Source: an uncultured Bacteroidota bacterium (GTDB taxonomy: Bacteria; Bacteroidota; Bacteroidia; NS11-12g; UBA9320). From it: 8,411 nucleotides of DNA. Below the pieces are notes generated by a model. The model did no database searches, was not told the DNA's origin, and saw only the letters and a list, made by a program, of their open reading frames with translations. The stretch's first letter is position 1, and each line of letters opens with the position of its first letter. The DNA lies in NCBI GenBank assembly GCA_913056425.1, contig CAJXLR010000059.1, positions 1 through 8,411 on the forward strand. The letters run 5' to 3'. The position numbers and the translations under genes are program-made. Shown here piece after piece: positions 4,120 through 8,411 of the stretch.

Positions 4120-5592
4120 ATGTCTAATCACTCCCACTCCAAAGTTTCTTATCAAGGCCTTACGTTCGACGATGTTCTCGTGCTTCCACGCTATTCTGAG
4201 GTTTTACCTCGAGAAGTGGATACAACTACTCGCCTTACCAAAAAACTTAACATCAATATCCCTATCGTCTCAGCGGCGATGGATACAGTTACGGAAAGTG
4301 GATTGGCCATTGCTATCGCTCGGGAAGGCGGTATAGGCATCATCCACAAAAACATGAGTATCGCTAAGCAAGCGGCTGAAGTAAAGAAGGTGAAGCGCTC
4401 TGAAAGCGGCATGATTAAAGACCCAATTACGCTTCAAGGCAGTGCTAAACTTAGCGACGCACTTTCAATCATGAAAGACAACCGGATTGGAGGTATTCCG
4501 GTAACGAACAAAGACGGCGTGTTGGAAGGTATCATTACAAACAGAGATTTGAGATTCGAAAAAGATTTGAGCAAGCCTATTTCGGATGTAATGACCAAGA
4601 AAAACCTCATCACAACTGATGAGAACACAGATTTAACAAAAGCCAAAACAATCTTACAGCGACACAAGATTGAAAAGCTTCCTGTGGTTAATGATAATGG
4701 CGTCCTAATCGGACTTATTACCTTCAAGGACATTGAAAAAGTAAAAAACCACCCAATATCTGCAAAAGACTCATACGGTAGATTACTTGTTGGCGCCGCG
4801 GTTGGTATAACCGCAGACACGCTAGATCGGGTACAAGCTCTAGTTAATGAAGAGGTGGATGTTATAACATTGGATACAGCTCACGGACACTCGAAAGGTG
4901 TAGTAGACGAGCTCAAAAAAATAAAAAATGCTTACCCAGACTTACAAGTAATTGTAGGAAACGTGGCAACCGCAGAAGCCGTTGAACACCTAGCTAAAGC
5001 GGGGGCCGACGCTGTGAAAGTCGGCGTAGGTCCTGGGTCAATTTGCACTACGCGAATCATTGCCGGTATTGGGGTTCCTCAACTTTCCGCAGTGATTCAA
5101 TGTGCTGAAGCTGCAAAAAAATACGATGTGCCCATTATCGCCGATGGTGGAATTCGATACAGTGGAGATTTAGTTAAAGCCATTGTAGGTGGTGCAAACT
5201 GCATCATGGCTGGATCGTTATTCGCAGGTACGGAAGAATCACCTGGTGAGACTAGTTTTTACGAAGGTCGTAAAGTGAAGTCGTACCGAGGAATGGGAAG
5301 TATCGAAGCGATGAAAAAAGGTAGCTCCGACCGCTATTTCCAAGATGCTGAAGAAGGAATTCAAAAGCTCGTTCCGGAGGGTATCGTTGGTACTGTTCCT
5401 TATAAAGGTCAATTGGCAGAAGTTATTTACCAGTATGTTGGTGGATTAAGAGCAGGTATGGGTTACTGTGGCGCGCGTACAATTAGCGATTTGCAAGAAG
5501 CGAGCTTCACCCAGATTACCCACAGTGGTATGCGCGAGAGCCATCCACACGACATTACCATTACCAAAGAAGCGCCTAACTACAGCAGATAG
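4120..5592 (+). CDS. guaB: Inosine-5'-monophosphate dehydrogenase
   Basis: IMPDH oxidises IMP to XMP with NAD+, the rate-limiting step of guanine nucleotide synthesis, in the cytoplasm. From the ATG at 4120 the product has 490 residues, the standard bacterial length. It begins with GLTFDDVLVLP and has a (beta/alpha)8 barrel interrupted by two CBS domains at about residues 98-208. The catalytic loop GVGPGSICTTR carries the nucleophile Cys309. IADGGIRYSGD follows for phosphate binding, then the mobile flap with the Arg405-Tyr406 pair in SSDRYF. VPYKG and the C-terminal GGLRAGMGYCGA are also typical. A longer reading from a TTG at 3997 would run through the promoter and octamer array and adds nothing family-like. 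The gene heads a probable three-gene transcript; its stop overlaps the next start by one base. Confidence 0.97.
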   Translation: MSNHSHSKVSYQGLTFDDVLVLPRYSEVLPREVDTTTRLTKKLNINIPIVSAAMDTVTESGLAIAIAREGGIGIIHKNMSIAKQAAEVKKVKRSESGMIKDPITLQGSAKLSDALSIMKDNRIGGIPVTNKDGVLEGIITNRDLRFEKDLSKPISDVMTKKNLITTDENTDLTKAKTILQRHKIEKLPVVNDNGVLIGLITFKDIEKVKNHPISAKDSYGRLLVGAAVGITADTLDRVQALVNEEVDVITLDTAHGHSKGVVDELKKIKNAYPDLQVIVGNVATAEAVEHLAKAGADAVKVGVGPGSICTTRIIAGIGVPQLSAVIQCAEAAKKYDVPIIADGGIRYSGDLVKAIVGGANCIMAGSLFAGTEESPGETSFYEGRKVKSYRGMGSIEAMKKGSSDRYFQDAEEGIQKLVPEGIVGTVPYKGQLAEVIYQYVGGLRAGMGYCGARTISDLQEASFTQITHSGMRESHPHDITITKEAPNYSR

Positions 5593-6551
5593 TGAGGTCT
5601 AGCTTACTTCTTGTCGTCCTAGTACTTCTAGGCCATTTTGGCTATGCCCAAGTTAAAGGGCGTGCAGAACTACCCACTGGTGAAAAGGTTGTGTTGTACA
5701 ACGACAAAACGTGGGACTATGCGGCCAATCTTCAACTCGAACGGTTTTCACCGTTCATTATGCCAAAGCCCTCTTTCACAGGTGCGGTGTTAGACTCCGG
5801 GAAACTTGCCAAGTATATTAGCTTAGAGCGAACGAGTTACGAACCACACAGAGTTTTTGAAGACAACAAGTGGCTAACTTTCAATAACTTAAAAGTTAAT
5901 CGGAAGTTCTATCCTGAAAGAAGACCACCGTATTACAAGAGTTTACATAAGTCCATCCCCAAGTATCTGGACCAAGGAAGCATCCAGCAACACATAACAG
6001 ACTCCAATTACCAGTTCCTAACCTATACGAATTCGGGGTCTAACAACTTTGCTCGCTACTTAGCAGTGTTAAATGCCGATCTCGATTCTGTAATCAAGGT
6101 CATTGATTTTACGATGTACACGCAATCGGAAGCAGACAAGCGAAATCACAATGACCCTTTTGTCTTCACCCAACAAAGCATAAGTTGGGCAAAGTGCATC
6201 CGCGATACTTTGTACGTTTCTCACCATCACCGCACATACTCCGACAGCTCCTGTGGGCAAAATGGATACATCACGTGTATCGACCTAAAGACCATGAATG
6301 TGATTTGGCGCTCAGAGTCCTTGATGTCAAACGCACAAACATTTGTAGTCTGGGATGATTTTGTATTCTGTGGGTACGGCTTTACTAAGGAACCCGACTA
6401 CCTGTACACGCTTAACCGATACACCGGCGAAGTTATTGATCAAATCATGTTGAAGAACGCAGCCAGATACATTGTTAAGAAGGACAACGATCTGTATGTG
6501 CGCACGTACGACCGAAACTACGTTTTTAAGATAAAGACGGTAAATCGGTAA
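5592..6551 (+). CDS. Secreted protein with propeller-like C-terminal repeats, unknown function
   Basis: The 319-residue product has a clear signal peptide (MRSS then a Leu/Val core; likely cleavage GYA|Q after residue 19). The mature N-terminus has GRAELPTGEKVVLYNDKTW (23-41), a short segment of a kind seen in exported Bacteroidota proteins. The C-terminal half reads like PQQ-type or similar beta-propeller blades: GYITCIDLKTMNVIWRS (225-241), YLYTLNRYTGEVIDQIML (270-287) and DLYVRTYDRNYVFKI (300-314). All four cysteines of the protein fall at 202, 221, 229 and 260, with HHH at 211-213, suggesting disulfides or a metal site. There is no lipobox and no T9SS domain, so it is probably periplasmic. 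It starts at GTG in TAGTG, overlapping the guaB stop, and is probably translationally coupled. No known function can be assigned. Confidence 0.8.
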   Translation: MRSSLLLVVLVLLGHFGYAQVKGRAELPTGEKVVLYNDKTWDYAANLQLERFSPFIMPKPSFTGAVLDSGKLAKYISLERTSYEPHRVFEDNKWLTFNNLKVNRKFYPERRPPYYKSLHKSIPKYLDQGSIQQHITDSNYQFLTYTNSGSNNFARYLAVLNADLDSVIKVIDFTMYTQSEADKRNHNDPFVFTQQSISWAKCIRDTLYVSHHHRTYSDSSCGQNGYITCIDLKTMNVIWRSESLMSNAQTFVVWDDFVFCGYGFTKEPDYLYTLNRYTGEVIDQIMLKNAARYIVKKDNDLYVRTYDRNYVFKIKTVNR

Positions 6552-6560
6552 CTTCATACC

Positions 6561-6914
6561 ATGAAAACAATCAAGCTGTTGGGTCAAGTTTCCCTTTGGG
6601 GACTGACTCTCATATCACTGCTACTATTCGTTTTTGCCTTATTTTCTGGTGCCGAAGAAAACACCTTTCAAGGATTGCTTAAAAACAGCCCGAATGCACT
6701 TCCATGGCTTATCATGTTAGCCATATCGCTATTTGGCTGGAAGCACAGGCTAGTTACTGGTATCGCAGCACTCATTTTAGGTACTTTCTTCATCGTTTTC
6801 TTGGCCGTAAACGGCGGCACCTTGTTCGTAGTCTACCTCGTTGTTGGTCTTATACCGATGTTCGGTGGCTTATTGGTTGGTAGCCACTACGCCGAGAAAT
6901 CCGAGCAAGATTAA
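6561..6914 (+). CDS. Small four-helix membrane protein, unknown function
   Basis: The 117-residue product is mostly hydrophobic. Four probable membrane segments lie at about residues 11-29, 46-60, 65-83 and 87-107, with short loops; FGWKHR (58-63) separates the second and third. The C-terminus (SHYAEKSEQD) is polar. It resembles a group of small uncharacterised bacterial membrane proteins with a similar WK-R-x-x-G element, but I cannot name the family with confidence. It begins 9 bases after the previous stop, so it is most likely the last gene of the guaB transcript. It ends 3 bases from the stop of the convergent metalloprotease gene. Confidence 0.75.
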   Translation: MKTIKLLGQVSLWGLTLISLLLFVFALFSGAEENTFQGLLKNSPNALPWLIMLAISLFGWKHRLVTGIAALILGTFFIVFLAVNGGTLFVVYLVVGLIPMFGGLLVGSHYAEKSEQD

Positions 6915-6917
6915 AGG

Positions 6918-8411
6918 TTATTTCTTGAGGATCGATGCTCCCACGTTTTGACCCGATGCAGTTAGAATCTGTACTTGATATACACCCGATTCCAGGGTAG
7001 TTAGATTTAACTTGCTTACGCCTTTTTCAATCTCAACGACCATTACGGATTTACCTAATGCATCGTATATATGCAGACTTGAGTTCTCAAGTGCCTCAAC
7101 CGTTAAATCTGAAGTAACCGGGTTTGGATAGATTGATACACCCGAATCGGTTAGGTCATTTAGACCCACGTTAAACTTGGCTTCAACATCCATCTCTACT
7201 GTATCTGCGGAGCACACATTGCTCACAATCAATTCCACCGTATAGACCTTTCGGCTTGTATAGCCGTGACTTGGGTTGTCTTCATTCGCTGTATTCCCAT
7301 CACCAAAATTCCAAGATTGAGTGTTGTAACTTGTACTCTTATTCGTAAACGTGAACTCAAGTCCGTCTTGCGTATAATCAAAGTCGGCATTTGCAGCGTC
7401 AATCACGGTTACAACAACGTCGAGTGGATCACTTGTACCACATGCGTTCTTTGCAGTTACTGAAAGAGTATGGTCACCCGCAGTTGTCCAGTCAACCAAT
7501 ACAGATGTATCTGCATTCGACCCGTTGATGCTACCGCCACTTGCGAGCGCCCAAGTGTATGACGTTGCATCGGTTACAGAACCAATTTCATACGACTCAG
7601 GACCCATACCGGTACACGCAGTATCTGTAGTGAATGTTGTAGGAGTATCTGGCGTTCCGGGTTGAACAGTCAGCTTTAAGGTTGCCGTATCACTACCAAA
7701 GTCGTTTGTCGCTATAAGCGTAATTGTCTTTTCACCGGAGGTGCTATAGGATAGACTATACGGTCCGGCGCCGGTTGCAGAAGCAGTTGACGCGTCTTCA
7801 CCAAAGTCCCAAGCCAAGCTTGTGAACTTCCCTTCTGTTCGATTCGTAAACCGGACAGTTGTTCCCGGACAAGGCGTTTGTATGTTCACCTCCAAAGCCG
7901 CTTTAGGTTTAGTGATGTTGCAATCGTCTTGGGTAATTGCCTTGTATGCATTCTGGCCGCAAAAGCGCGTGTCTTTACTCGCGTCGCGTACATAAACCCC
8001 ACCATCTATATCGTCTTGATGTAAAACCGTTTTACGTTCGCCATTTCCCAGCGAATAGTGCATAATCTTAGTCTTATCGATTACGTGCGAAAGCTGATGT
8101 CCGTGGCCTAACTCATGAGTGGCAACAGTTTCAAAGTCGTACTGGCTCGTTGCAGGTGAGCCTTCACCGTAGTACCAATTTCTGGTTGAATCAAATGAAA
8201 TGTCTAGTTCCGATACGTAAAACTGTGCATCGGTGCCGTTATTGATGAAACATCCGCTGTACCAGCTCCCACACACCCCAAGTCGGCTATCACCAAAACG
8301 AGTAAATCGGACGATGTTTATGTTGTCCTTGGTTGCAGCCGTACTGTTGGTTGTTGATGTTGAAATATCCCAATTCATAAGCGTCCCACACCTCCAGTTC
8401 TCAGCAGATCG
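6918..8411 (-). CDS. Secreted matrixin-like metalloprotease with PKD domains and T9SS sorting domain (5' end outside window)
   Basis: This is a secreted zinc protease exported by the type IX system. The frame is open to the window edge (8411), and the residues upstream of the first in-window Met (8378), SAENWRCGTL, look like family sequence, so that Met is internal and the signal peptide is missing here. Counting from that Met: a cysteine pair in GVCGSWYSGC (34-43); zinc site HELGHGHQLSH (88-98, catalytic E89); Met-turn KIMHY (104-108); PKD domain 161-239 (WDFGEDAS); a second PKD-like domain 245-326; PKD domain 329-400 (WNFGDGN); and a type A sorting domain 404-486 containing SIYPNPVTSDLTV and SGVYQVQI. 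Type IX substrates lose this domain at the cell surface. The substrate is unknown. It is transcribed toward the guaB operon. Confidence 0.93.
   Translation of the reverse strand, partial: RSAENWRCGTLMNWDISTSTTNSTAATKDNINIVRFTRFGDSRLGVCGSWYSGCFINNGTDAQFYVSELDISFDSTRNWYYGEGSPATSQYDFETVATHELGHGHQLSHVIDKTKIMHYSLGNGERKTVLHQDDIDGGVYVRDASKDTRFCGQNAYKAITQDDCNITKPKAALEVNIQTPCPGTTVRFTNRTEGKFTSLAWDFGEDASTASATGAGPYSLSYSTSGEKTITLIATNDFGSDTATLKLTVQPGTPDTPTTFTTDTACTGMGPESYEIGSVTDATSYTWALASGGSINGSNADTSVLVDWTTAGDHTLSVTAKNACGTSDPLDVVVTVIDAANADFDYTQDGLEFTFTNKSTSYNTQSWNFGDGNTANEDNPSHGYTSRKVYTVELIVSNVCSADTVEMDVEAKFNVGLNDLTDSGVSIYPNPVTSDLTVEALENSSLHIYDALGKSVMVVEIEKGVSKLNLTTLESGVYQVQILTASGQNVGASILKK

Noticed and set aside
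8376..8378. ATG at 8378 as the true start of the metalloprotease
   Set aside because: The frame stays open to the window edge with family-like residues, and no signal peptide follows this Met although the protein has a T9SS domain.

Overview
The window looks like chromosomal DNA of a Bacteroidota bacterium, probably a marine-type member of the Flavobacteriales. Two things point there. One is a secreted protease ending in a type IX secretion (Por/T9SS) sorting domain. The other is a set of upstream regions carrying the Bacteroidota -7 box TAnnTTTG (at gtrA and folK with a TTG 19 bp upstream) and little Shine-Dalgarno signal. The genes are ordinary chromosomal genes. I see no phage, transposase, tRNA, rRNA or CRISPR array.

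Layout. Bases 1-526 hold no convincing gene but are dense in repeats: a nested palindromic element (249-379), two inverted copies of a GC-rich palindromic module, and three arrays of 7-bp CATTG-type units. Then come accA (527-1480, +), a 40-bp octamer array that fills the gap to the next gene, and a minus-strand pair, WbqC-like (1522-2100) and folK (2087-2590). folK is divergent from a small anchored protein (2663-3073, +), which meets a minus-strand GtrA-family gene (3070-3573) tail to tail in a shared TTAA. A 546-bp gene-free stretch (3574-4119) follows, with the gtrA promoter, a diverged hairpin duplication and a second octamer array. Next is a plus-strand run: guaB (4120-5592), a secreted propeller-like protein (5592-6551) and a four-helix membrane protein (6561-6914). 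The window ends in a 5'-truncated, minus-strand T9SS metalloprotease (6918 to the edge).

How the genes fit together. accA (fatty acid synthesis), folK (folate) and guaB (guanine nucleotides) are housekeeping enzymes in separate transcription units. The two genes behind guaB are probably co-transcribed with it, the first apparently by translational coupling through TAGTG, but nothing in them suggests purine metabolism. The metalloprotease is an independent secreted enzyme.

The most unusual signal lies between the genes. Two 40-bp arrays of five 8-bp units, about 2.5 kb apart and in opposite orientation, agree at 30 of 40 positions and have identical first and last units. Three further arrays use the same CATTG core with a 7-bp period. 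I see no previously undescribed protein system here. The repeat arrays are the best candidate for something poorly characterised, and I cannot tell from one window whether they are functional.
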